A DNA stretch of 64,000 bases, taken from positions 2,635,243-2,699,242 of the forward strand of contig OY762063.1 of the NCBI GenBank assembly GCA_963665075.1. The letters run 5' to 3'. This document shows positions 7,415-14,722 of the stretch, in pieces (the stretch's first letter is position 1; each line of letters opens with the position of its first letter). Below the pieces are notes generated by a model. The model searched no databases and was not told the origin of the DNA. It was given only the letters and a program-made list of their open reading frames with translations. Source of the DNA: JAPULR01 sp963665075. Lineage in GTDB: Bacteria > Chloroflexota > Dehalococcoidia > Lucifugimonadales > GCA-2712585. Position numbers and translations under genes: made by a program.

Positions 7415-9904
7415 ATGAGGCTGCTGCTCGCGGCGGTGGCGTTGGCTGCCGTTATTGCGATGGCGTTCGCAGCCGGAGACGCAGGGTCGGTGGCGGCGGA
7501 CCATCCCAAGGAATGCGAAGTAACGGACCTCGGCTCCCTTGGGACGGAATCTGACGGCGGGCTGGAGGCTGCGGGGCGCTGGAGCGGCGATGACTGCGAA
7601 TCCGTTTTCCGGGCGGGCAGCGATTCTCACAGGTATCGGTTCGAGATTCTGGACGCCGGACGCGTCAGGATTGATTTGTCGTCTGACGAGGGCGATTCCT
7701 TCCTGTATCTGATGTCGGAGGACGGCAGGAGAATAATTGACAACGACGACGGCGGGGCGGGCCTGGACGCTCGTATAGAGCGGGATCTTGTGCCTGGGGT
7801 TTACATGGTGGAGGCGACGACGGTAGGCGGACGGGATAGGGGGCCGGGAGACTTTACGCTCTCTGTCAGCTACGTGGAGGGCTGCGACGTGATGCATCTG
7901 GGCGACCTTGGCCCGGAGGAAGACCTGACGGATACGGGTTTATGGTCGTTGGACACCTGCGGCTCCGCATTCGTCGTGGCGCATCCCGCGTACCGCTATT
8001 CGTTCAATCTTCCAGAGGATGGTCGGGTGCGGATAGACCTGGAGTCGGAGCACGGAGACGCCGTGCTTTCCCTGGCGTCGGACAAGGGCATCATTGCCGC
8101 CAACGACGATGGCGGAGGGGCCCGCAACTCGCGCATCGAGCTATTCCTGCAGGCGGGCGTGTACCTGATTGAGGCGACCACGTATCTGCAGAGAGATCTG
8201 CAACCGCTTATCGCCGACTTCACCCTTACCGTCAGCATGGTGGACGAGGAAGCGAAGTTGGACAAGTTCCAGCTCAAGATCGAGGAAACTCACGCGCCCG
8301 ACGTGGTTTACGCGGGGAAGCCTTTCGACGTTCACTATCGGGTGGGCAACATTGGTTATGGGGACCTGGCGGACGTGGGCGGACACGCATGGACGTACGT
8401 GGTGGCGCCTCCGCGGTTCTACCGGTTCGGCAATAAGCTGGAGGCGGAGGACGGGTTCTGGGCGCCCGGGGTTTCCTACCACACGGGCGAAGAGACGGCG
8501 AGCGCGGTCAGCGCTTTCACCGGAGAGGTGAGGTCCTTCGAGGTGACGCTCGACACGCCCGGCCCTTCCTGGGTGTTTGTGGCCACTCTTGTCTACGATG
8601 AAGATGACAACGAGGTGGGGTTCCAGGGCCTTTGGCGGAACCTGATGGTGTTGAGCGGGTACGAAATCGACCCGATGAAGGTGCACGTGGACGGGCTGGA
8701 GTACGAAGTGTCGGCGGAGGCGGACGAGGAAGGGGAGGTGACGGCGTCGGTGACTTCGGTTCTCACGCCGGAGGCGGAAGTTTTGGAGGAGTTGCGGGCG
8801 AAGGCTTTGTATTCGGCGGGAGTTCAGACGCAGATGCTGGAGGGCATCTTCGAGCGGCCCGCGGTGGCGAGTCTGCCGACGACGGGGGAGAGGGAGGCGA
8901 CGAGCGTTCCTAGTCCGTCGTCGGCAGACCTGATGAAACTGTTTGGAAACCAGTACGCGTCGGCGCTGCGGGATTCAGGGATGAAGAATCCGTTGCTGGA
9001 CGGGCAGTCGGTGAACCCGGTTGAGGTGGAGGAGCTGCTGCTGGGGATGGGAGAGTTTGCGGCGAAGCAGGCCGTGTCGCTGGTGGCGACGTGGAAGGCG
9101 TTGGACGCGAGGGTTGGAGACGCGGCGCCCATGAGCTTCGATGACGCCTTCGGGCTGCACTCGCAGCTGTGGTACGGGGAGAAGGCGCTTGCGCCGATGG
9201 TTGAAGCGGCCAAAATAGTGAAGGCGGCTCGTGCTGCGGATGCGGGCTGGGAGGACGAGGGAGTGCAGCAGATGATGGAAGTATACGATGACGCCTACTC
9301 GTGCAGCAGGCCTGCGTCCATAGCGACGCCCTTGAGGAGGGCGGAGGTGTTGGACCTGCCGTGGATGCTTACGGCGGACTCTGAGATGCGCGTTGCGCTG
9401 CCGATGTACGAGATGGCGGTGGACGCGGTGTTGTGCGGGAATGGCGCCGATGATGAGAACGAGCAGTTCTTGGTCAACCTGTTCATCGATGACAGCCGGG
9501 CGTTGTTGGGGATGTTCGACATAGCGCCGCCGGCCCCTGCCGCACCCGCGCCGTACAAGCTGCGGGTACTTTCGAGGCTTGGCGAGGATGGGCAGATAGA
9601 GCATGGGGTGGAGTTGAGCGACGGGGAGCAGATCTTCCCGGAGACGCGTCACCTGCCTGCGGATGCTGAGGTGGACGAGTGGGTGGAGAGCAGCGAGGTG
9701 CTGGTGGAGGTGGACGAGGAGGAAGAAGAGGGGATAGGGCATATCCGGTCGCGTCGGCTGGAAGACGGGCGCGTTGAGGTGGGGTACGTGACGGTCAGCG
9801 GACGGGAGGTGGAGCCGAGGGTGAGGTATCTGCCGTCGGAGATGCCTGTGGGGGTGTGGTTCAGGAGCGGGAACGTGACTGCGCCGCGGGGTGATGGGTC
9901 GTAG
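7415..9904 (+). CDS. Secreted protein with two PPC-like beta domains and a duplicated C-terminal beta module
   Basis: An 829-residue protein from the ATG at 7415, chosen because it gives a normal signal peptide (MRLLLAAVALAAVIAMAFAAG); upstream in-frame starts to 7196 would bury it. Two related domains of about 105 residues follow. Each has a Y-R/S-F-x-L strand, a GRVRIDLxS strand, a DNDDGG/ANDDGG turn and a VPGVYMVEATT or QAGVYLIEATT strand, typical of bacterial pre-peptidase C-terminal (PPC) sandwiches. Then come an Ig-like region, a helical region (about 430-700), and a C-terminus with two copies of a module of the form L-x-DGxxExG...P-x-x-R-x-LP...W-x-x-S. No catalytic motif is visible. 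The last 315 bp are duplicated at 13997-14311 inside a mosaic pseudogene. Confidence 0.78.
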   Translation: MRLLLAAVALAAVIAMAFAAGDAGSVAADHPKECEVTDLGSLGTESDGGLEAAGRWSGDDCESVFRAGSDSHRYRFEILDAGRVRIDLSSDEGDSFLYLMSEDGRRIIDNDDGGAGLDARIERDLVPGVYMVEATTVGGRDRGPGDFTLSVSYVEGCDVMHLGDLGPEEDLTDTGLWSLDTCGSAFVVAHPAYRYSFNLPEDGRVRIDLESEHGDAVLSLASDKGIIAANDDGGGARNSRIELFLQAGVYLIEATTYLQRDLQPLIADFTLTVSMVDEEAKLDKFQLKIEETHAPDVVYAGKPFDVHYRVGNIGYGDLADVGGHAWTYVVAPPRFYRFGNKLEAEDGFWAPGVSYHTGEETASAVSAFTGEVRSFEVTLDTPGPSWVFVATLVYDEDDNEVGFQGLWRNLMVLSGYEIDPMKVHVDGLEYEVSAEADEEGEVTASVTSVLTPEAEVLEELRAKALYSAGVQTQMLEGIFERPAVASLPTTGEREATSVPSPSSADLMKLFGNQYASALRDSGMKNPLLDGQSVNPVEVEELLLGMGEFAAKQAVSLVATWKALDARVGDAAPMSFDDAFGLHSQLWYGEKALAPMVEAAKIVKAARAADAGWEDEGVQQMMEVYDDAYSCSRPASIATPLRRAEVLDLPWMLTADSEMRVALPMYEMAVDAVLCGNGADDENEQFLVNLFIDDSRALLGMFDIAPPAPAAPAPYKLRVLSRLGEDGQIEHGVELSDGEQIFPETRHLPADAEVDEWVESSEVLVEVDEEEEEGIGHIRSRRLEDGRVEVGYVTVSGREVEPRVRYLPSEMPVGVWFRSGNVTAPRGDGS

Positions 9905-9984
9905 GGGAGTCACCCCCATCCCAACCTTCCCCCGTCGAGGGGGAAGGGGGGAGATGGGAAACGCCCCTACGGGTTTTGGGCGAT
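9905..9984. repeat. Hairpin repeat, ACCTTCCCCCGTCGAGGGGG family
   Basis: A CACCCCCATCCCAACCTTCC unit with an adjoining CCCCGTCGAGGGGGAAGG hairpin directly follows the stop codon. Related copies occur near 3715, 24080, 34455, 37500, 47030 and 50820. The position and stem could give terminator activity, but there is no T-tract. A half-copy of the CCCCTACGGGTTTTGGG repeat follows. Confidence 0.7.
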
Positions 9985-10100
9985 GGGAGCTAATCTGCGA
10001 CACCTTCCGCCCTCACCGCTCCCTGGACGGACTAACCCCCGCCCAGCATCTTATTCAGCGCCACCCATCCCTGGTCCCTTACCATTCTGTCTCACATCTA
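9985..10100 (+). pseudogene. Remnant of an integrase/transposase C-terminus
   Basis: This 116-bp stretch translates to LICDTFRPHRSLDGLTPAQH followed by LIQRHP. The RPHRSLDGLTPAxxL signature is the conserved end of the rve-type catalytic domain in IS3/IS481-like transposases and integrases. Everything upstream is missing and replaced by repeat DNA, so it is a relic of an insertion sequence. The family cannot be fixed from about 35 residues. Confidence 0.7.
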
Positions 10101-10234
10101 CTGAACGATGGCAGGATGCGTCTCTTATCTGTGGTATATTGTATGTTGACTAACCAGTCTGGGAACTATGGACTACGGTTGGCGATGTGCATTGACCATA
10201 AAACCGATAGCGTTCAGATGATGAGGAACTGAAG

Positions 10235-10595
10235 ATGCGAACGCCGGCATCATTCTTGACCAATCGGAACGGTTTCAGTCGTTGCATACCCCTGCCCCCC
10301 GCGTCGTGAGGCGCATTAGTCGCACATTTGGACTTCTCGCGCTGCTGCTCAGTGCGCTATACTCGTTCCATGCCGCGCCTGCAATGGCGCAGACCTGGTC
10401 TGCGACGCTGACGGTGGATTTCGACGTATTCGGGGCCGGTTGCGACAACGCCACAGCAGTGGGATACATGCCTGCTCCACGGGACTTGGCAATGACGATT
10501 TCAGCTACGGCGGTACGACATACGATGTTGTTCTTTTGACCTTGTATGGCAATGGAGAAAGGCTGATCTCAGGACATCCATTGACCAAGGTGTAG
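10235..10595 (+). pseudogene. Frameshifted and truncated secreted-protein gene
   Basis: An ATG at 10235 with GAGGAACTGAAG upstream starts MRTPASFLTNRNGFSRC. The frame breaks near a run of six C (about 10294-10299) and continues one frame over as RVVRRISRTFGLLALLL with a clear signal peptide ending APAMAQ. The mature part begins TWSATLTVDFDVFGAGCDNA, then shifts again near 10445-10470 into a frame reading CSTGLGNDDFSYGGTTYDVV and stops at 10595. WSATLTV...DDFxYGGTxY resembles the N-terminal module of large extracellular proteins. The remaining domains are absent. The first shift could be a homopolymer sequencing error or phase variation; two shifts plus truncation favour a pseudogene. Confidence 0.66.
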
Positions 10596-10641
10596 AGTTG
10601 CCCTATTCTCAAACTTGTCGGCATAAGGCAGGGAAGAAGAT

Positions 10642-11205
10642 ATGATTCAGATTTACCCCAAGTTCAGGGCTCCCTTGGTATACATAGCGGCGCTGGCAAT
10701 CTTTATTCTGCTAGTGGCGGCCTGTGGCGGTGGGGGCGAGTCAGATGAGTCCACACCCGCCTCTACCGTGGCAACAACGGTTGCCCCGGCTACCACGGCT
10801 GCCCCGACGGCCGCCGGCGCTGATGCTGCCCCTCCCCCTCCAACGGACGCGCCCGCAAAGTCCGTGTCCTTTTCCGGCTCTGAGTCGCTGTTTTTATCTG
10901 CCAACGAATCCAGTAAGGTCACTGTAGATTTAGCGGCAAGGGACGTTCTGGAAGTAACTTTTGACGTGGTGTCCAATATCACGGGCGGTCAAAACTTCAT
11001 GTCCGGAGAAGGCAAGGCTTCGGGGGGTGTTCAGGTGGTCATATCAGATCCTTTGGAAACCCCTCTGCTGACCATAGATGAAATCATGGACTCTGGAACT
11101 GTGTCTGTGGAGGCCGAGGTGAATGGTGAGCACGTGATAATTTTCTTCAACCCTTTCCCGCTGCAAGCTCAGAGTGTGGAAATGACCTATATCGTAAATC
11201 CCTGA
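10642..11205 (+). CDS. Small stalked lipoprotein with a GOLD-like beta domain
   Basis: A 187-residue lipoprotein. The signal helix ends in the lipobox LLVAAC (Cys28), followed by a Gly/Ser and Thr/Ala/Pro stalk to about residue 72. The globular part (about 73-187) has alternating strands ending IIFFNPFPLQAQSVEMTYIV. A final F-x-N-xFPxxxxxVxxxY strand pair and an S-x-KVxVDLxARDxLEVxF opening are reminiscent of GOLD-type beta sandwiches; this is a fold impression only. The ATG at 10642 has GGGAAGAAG upstream. It stands alone between a pseudogene and a binding-protein gene. Function unknown. Confidence 0.75.
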   Translation: MIQIYPKFRAPLVYIAALAIFILLVAACGGGGESDESTPASTVATTVAPATTAAPTAAGADAAPPPPTDAPAKSVSFSGSESLFLSANESSKVTVDLAARDVLEVTFDVVSNITGGQNFMSGEGKASGGVQVVISDPLETPLLTIDEIMDSGTVSVEAEVNGEHVIIFFNPFPLQAQSVEMTYIVNP

Positions 11206-11502
11206 ATTTAACGGCTCAGGATCGCCGGGAGAGATATTTGCACAGGAATGGCAGGCGATCACCGGATTCAACCATGGTTATAGGTCGACAAGGGCCAAGG
11301 CTGATTTGCGGAATACGTAGATAATTTTGTAATAACTTGCTTTATCCCACCACGCAAAAGTCTTGGCGCAAAGTCTTAGTTTGAGCTGGGGATTGACAAA
11401 GGTGAATTGTCGCTATTAGTACGTAGAGGATTGCAAGATTAATAGTCGGGTCACCACATGCTCTTGACCTACTGCCAGGCATAAAATTTGGAGGTGTCTA
11501 GC
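11206..11502. other. Intergenic region with a possible promoter for the next gene
   Basis: No gene or family repeat is seen. The stretch is AT-rich for this genome. TTGACA at 11393-11398 is followed after 15 nt by TATTAG at 11414-11419, a sub-optimal but possible sigma-70 promoter about 85 nt upstream of the next start codon. Confidence 0.35.
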
Positions 11503-13425
11503 TTGAATTACCCCCACACTCTATTTCGCTGGACAATACCGCTGTTACTAACAAGCCTGGTTGGGTTGACGCTTCTCATTCTGGCCTGCGGCGGGGATGA
11601 TGAACCCGCAGCCACGCAGGCCCCGGCTACTGCCGCGCCTGCCCCGGCGACACAGGCTCCTGCGCCGGCCACGGCTATGCCGGCCACTCCGACTCCAGCG
11701 CCTACAGCGGCGCCCACTCCTACAGCGATGACACCTACGGCTACGCAGGCCCCAAGAGCTACAGCGACTCCAACGGCCACGGCAACACAAGAAATGGTCG
11801 AAAAAATTCCTGTGTCCCCGCGGCTTATAGTATCCGTAGTTCCTCCTGCGGACCAGTTCACTGTGGCCCACGCCCAAGCCCAGACATCAGAAAAGATAAT
11901 GCCAATCTACGAACACCTTGTGGGGAGACATTATCAAACAGACGTCGAAGTGCCGGAGCTGGCTACCGACTGGTCGGTGACCCCCGACGGCAAGGTCTGG
12001 ACCTTTAATCTTCGGGATGACGTTCCCTTTTACAGGAATGCCGAACCCACGGATATGATGTTCAGCGCCCAGGACGCTATTCTTGCATTCAACCTCTTGA
12101 CGGGTATTCTGACTGATAGATCGCGAAGTCCCGGCCTCTGGCACGGAAGGCTGGGGAGGGATGAAAGCGCCTGGATTGTGGAAAACGATCACCGTCTTAG
12201 AATTGAGTTGCCCAAGATTGTCTTGGATCTCCCATTCTTTCTCTCTGAAAAGTGGAACACGGGCATACCGAGCAAGGCTTGGTGGGACACCGTTGGCGGT
12301 GAGGACGCGTATATGGCCGATCCTATAGGCAACGGACCCTGGAGCTTTATTGAATTGAACCTCAACGTGAATGTGCTCCATGAGCGGGTAGAGAATCATT
12401 GGAGGAAGACACCGGAGTTCCACGAGTTTGAGATCGTCTTCATCAAAGAGGCTGCCACCCGCCTGGCTCAGTTGATAAACGGAGAGGTCGCCATTGTCGC
12501 TATCCCGCGAAATTTGCGGGGTGTGGCGGAAGCAGCCGGGATGGTGACGGCAAGGAGCACCTTGCCGGGATATCATCCCCATTTGCGCATCCCCTTCTAC
12601 CAGCCTGAAAACTACTGCCCAGGTGGCGAACCGGTGCCAAATGGTCGTGAGTGCGGCCCAACGCCTGGATACGATGTCAACGACCCAATGCGGAACCCCA
12701 AGGTGCGATTGGCACTGAACTACGCGATAGATCGAGAAGAAATTAACGACGTTTTCTTCTTTGGAGAAGGATTCCCATTAGTGGACTACTTCCCACCTTG
12801 GCGGGAAGACTTCCTGGATGAATGGGCGCCCTATCCCAATAAAGAAGGACAGACCGGACGCGAAGGCGGATGGCCTTATCCTTACGACCCTGAGAGAGCA
12901 AAGGAGCTCCTGGTTGAAGCAGGATGGCCCGATGGGTTCAAGACTCAGCTCTGGTTTTCATCCTCCAGCGGGACAGTGCCGGAGCAGGGAGAGATTGTAG
13001 AGACTCTCAAGAACTACTGGGAAGTCATTGGAATCGAGACTGAGCTCGTACCTTTTGATGGTAGTTTGACGAGGCGAGCCAGGGGCGCCGACGTATCCAA
13101 CTGGTCCTTCTTTGCCGCGCCCTCGCTAGACCCAATCTGTGTGGCGCCTTCCTTCTGGTGGCGGGACCAGGGTGTTGGATACCGTGAGTGGACTGAGATA
13201 TCCGAGTATAAACATGCCTGCGACGCCACTGCCGACCCGGCAGAGCGCATAAGGCTGGCTCAGGAGTTTGGCACGTGGTGGATTGAAAACGCCATTAGCG
13301 TGCCGCTGCTATGGATATTCGGGGAAGGCACCTATGATCCCAGCATCGTGTCCGAGTACAAGGTCAACCAGCTCCACGTGGGGCCCATCCGATACCACGA
13401 GTGGACTGTACCGGTGTACCAGTAA
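11503..13425 (+). CDS. Family-5 (peptide/nickel type) solute-binding lipoprotein
   Basis: About 640 residues from a TTG at 11503, chosen because GGAGGT at 11490-11495 sits 7 nt upstream; no ATG precedes the signal peptide. The lipobox LILAC is followed by a long Ala/Pro/Thr stalk (PATQAPAPATAMPATPTPAP), then an SBP_bac_5 domain: YEHLVGRHYQTD, ELATDWSVTPDGKVWTFNLR, IGNGPWSFIELN, VRLALNYAIDREEINDV and a C-terminal LLWIFGEGTYDPSI. It would capture a peptide or similar ligand for an ABC importer. No permease or ATPase is adjacent, so it is an orphan binding protein or docks with components encoded elsewhere. A strong hairpin lies just downstream. Confidence 0.9.
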   Translation: MNYPHTLFRWTIPLLLTSLVGLTLLILACGGDDEPAATQAPATAAPAPATQAPAPATAMPATPTPAPTAAPTPTAMTPTATQAPRATATPTATATQEMVEKIPVSPRLIVSVVPPADQFTVAHAQAQTSEKIMPIYEHLVGRHYQTDVEVPELATDWSVTPDGKVWTFNLRDDVPFYRNAEPTDMMFSAQDAILAFNLLTGILTDRSRSPGLWHGRLGRDESAWIVENDHRLRIELPKIVLDLPFFLSEKWNTGIPSKAWWDTVGGEDAYMADPIGNGPWSFIELNLNVNVLHERVENHWRKTPEFHEFEIVFIKEAATRLAQLINGEVAIVAIPRNLRGVAEAAGMVTARSTLPGYHPHLRIPFYQPENYCPGGEPVPNGRECGPTPGYDVNDPMRNPKVRLALNYAIDREEINDVFFFGEGFPLVDYFPPWREDFLDEWAPYPNKEGQTGREGGWPYPYDPERAKELLVEAGWPDGFKTQLWFSSSSGTVPEQGEIVETLKNYWEVIGIETELVPFDGSLTRRARGADVSNWSFFAAPSLDPICVAPSFWWRDQGVGYREWTEISEYKHACDATADPAERIRLAQEFGTWWIENAISVPLLWIFGEGTYDPSIVSEYKVNQLHVGPIRYHEWTVPVYQ

Positions 13426-13451
13426 AAGACCCCCTGAATCCACGGTATCAA

Positions 13452-13487
13452 AAGGAAGGCCTGGGACTGAAATCCCAGGCCTTCCTT
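13452..13487 (+). terminator. Strong hairpin, probable transcription terminator
   Basis: A perfect 15-bp stem, AAGGAAGGCCTGGGA at 13452-13466 paired with its complement at 13473-13487, with a 6-nt loop CTGAAA. It starts 27 nt after the stop codon of the binding-protein gene. Only CATTT follows the stem, so the U-tract is weak. The unusually long perfect stem is not seen elsewhere in the window. Confidence 0.75.
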
Positions 13488-13814
13488 CATTTGAGGGGGC
13501 AGTCCTTAATCTGGGAGATAAACGGCTGTTCCTTCGCTTTAGACAGGGGAAATTCCAAATTTCAGGCCATCTACCCAGAGGACGGCTCCCCCAACGCGGC
13601 GTAAGCTACATCCCCCAACGTCCGGGTGGTGAACGTCAAGCGGTTAAACGTCTCCCTCCTCCCGCCTACCCCGCCATCTACACCAACTCCAGCGCATCTG
13701 TAATTCCGACAACCGCAGCGTCCCCCGTTTTCACCCCCAGCGCAGCGAACCTCTCCCCAATGTCATTCTGGGTGGAGCGCATCGGAGTCGAAGAACCGCG
13801 TTGCCATCGCAGCC
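13488..13814. other. Intergenic stretch without a recognised gene
   Basis: Neither strand shows a supported gene. A short minus-strand frame ending near 13680 (GERFAALGVKTGDAAVVGIT) has coding-like composition and could be another gene fragment, but it has no start context and I recognise no family. The stretch leads into the mosaic pseudogene. Confidence 0.4.
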
Positions 13815-14311
13815 CCATCCTCATCTTCTTTTCCAACGAGCAGCAGCCCCGCGAGTTCGTGGAATGGGGCCTGGGCAGCTTCAGTCGCGTAAGATGGGGG
13901 GAGATGCCATTCATGTCTGCCGCCATCTGCCTGGCCTTTACGGTGGCTGTACTCACTACAAAGCCGCTGAATGCGCTGTTGTTGGGAGAGAACTACGGGC
14001 AGATAGAGCACGGGGTGGAGATGAGCGACGGGGAGCAGATATTCCCGGAGACGCGGCATCTGCCCGCGGATGCTGAAGTGGACGAGTGGGTGGAGAGCAG
14101 CGCGGTGTTGGTGGAGGTGGACGAGGAGGAAGAAGAGGGGATAGGGAAGATCCGGTCGCGTCGGCTGGAAGACGGGCGCGTTGAGGTGGGGTACGTGACG
14201 GTCAGCGGACGGGAGGTGGAGCCGAGGGTGAGGTACCTGCCGTCGGAGATGCCTGTGGGAGTGTGGTTCAGGAGCGGGAACGTGACGGCGCCGCGGGGTG
14301 ATGGATCGTAG
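13815..14311 (+). pseudogene. Mosaic pseudogene: permease fragment joined to a secreted-protein C-terminus
   Basis: Positions 13815-13997 match 17947-18129 of the FecCD permease gene over 183 bp without indels, with roughly a dozen mismatches. Positions 13997-14311 match 9590-9904, the last 315 bp of the secreted-protein gene, also without indels and nearly identical. The two pieces meet at a shared G in GAACTACG/GGCAG and happen to be in frame. The product would join one or two permease helices to an extracellular beta module with no start signal, so it is almost certainly non-functional. It records a recombination between genes that now lie about 4 kb on either side. Confidence 0.85.
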
Positions 14312-14324
14312 CCCGTCGACGGGG

Positions 14325-14581
14325 TAATGTTGCAAATTGTGTAGGGGCGACCGGCCTGTCGCCCCTACGGGTTTTGGGCGGGGTGAGCGGCCTTGTTTAC
14401 CCATTTCGCCCATTCCCTCTGGATTCCCGTCTTCGCGGGAATGACGAAGAGAGGGGGAATGACGGGTGCGGCGCTCCGCTCGACCCTTCGACAGGCTCAG
14501 GGTGAGCGGGGAGGTTTGGCCAGGGTGAGCGGAGAGGAATGGGCGACCAGCCGGTCGCTCCTACGGGTTTGGGTGGGCCGC
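14325..14581. repeat. Cluster of interspersed repeats
   Basis: In order: a GGGGCGACC...GGTCGCCCCTAC palindrome (about 14342-14369), an ATTCCCG...GCGGGAAT palindrome at about 14425-14444, a CTTCGACAGGCTCAGGGTGA unit (about 14478-14508), and a second GGGCGACCAGCCGGTCGC palindrome (about 14543-14571). Each family recurs across the window. No gene. Confidence 0.82.
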
Positions 14582-14611
14582 TTGACAGCTTTCTTTGCCA
14601 TTGCCTATAAT
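14582..14611 (+). promoter_or_regulatory. Near-consensus sigma-70 promoter of the ABC uptake operon
   Basis: TTGACA at 14582-14587 and TATAAT at 14606-14611 are both perfect hexamers, separated by 18 nt. The start of transcription would fall near 14618, giving a leader of about 105 nt to the ATG at 14723. It is the best promoter match in the window. A promoter this strong on an uptake operon is normally held off by a repressor, consistent with the dyad just downstream. Confidence 0.85.
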
Positions 14612-14627
14612 CCTTTGGTTCCAAAAA

Positions 14628-14644
14628 CTGATACTAAGTATCGT
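14628..14644. promoter_or_regulatory. Possible operator dyad at the transcription start
   Basis: GATAC-TAA-GTATC (14630-14642) is a 5-bp perfect inverted repeat with a 3-bp centre. Partial symmetry extends one base outward on each side. It lies about 20-30 nt downstream of the -10 box, where a bound repressor would block transcription. A Fur- or DtxR-type metal repressor would fit the operon, but the dyad does not clearly match either known consensus. Confidence 0.4.
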
Positions 14645-14722
14645 TTATTTTGCGTTCAGTTGCCTGTTAACTAGAGGAATAAAACGATATATAGTCTCAT
14701 ATTTAAGGAGAGATAACTGACT

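Noticed and set aside
13268..14311. A 347-residue protein-coding gene
   Set aside because: The frame runs through the end of the preceding gene, a terminator hairpin, unrelated intergenic DNA and a chimeric segment copied from two other genes.
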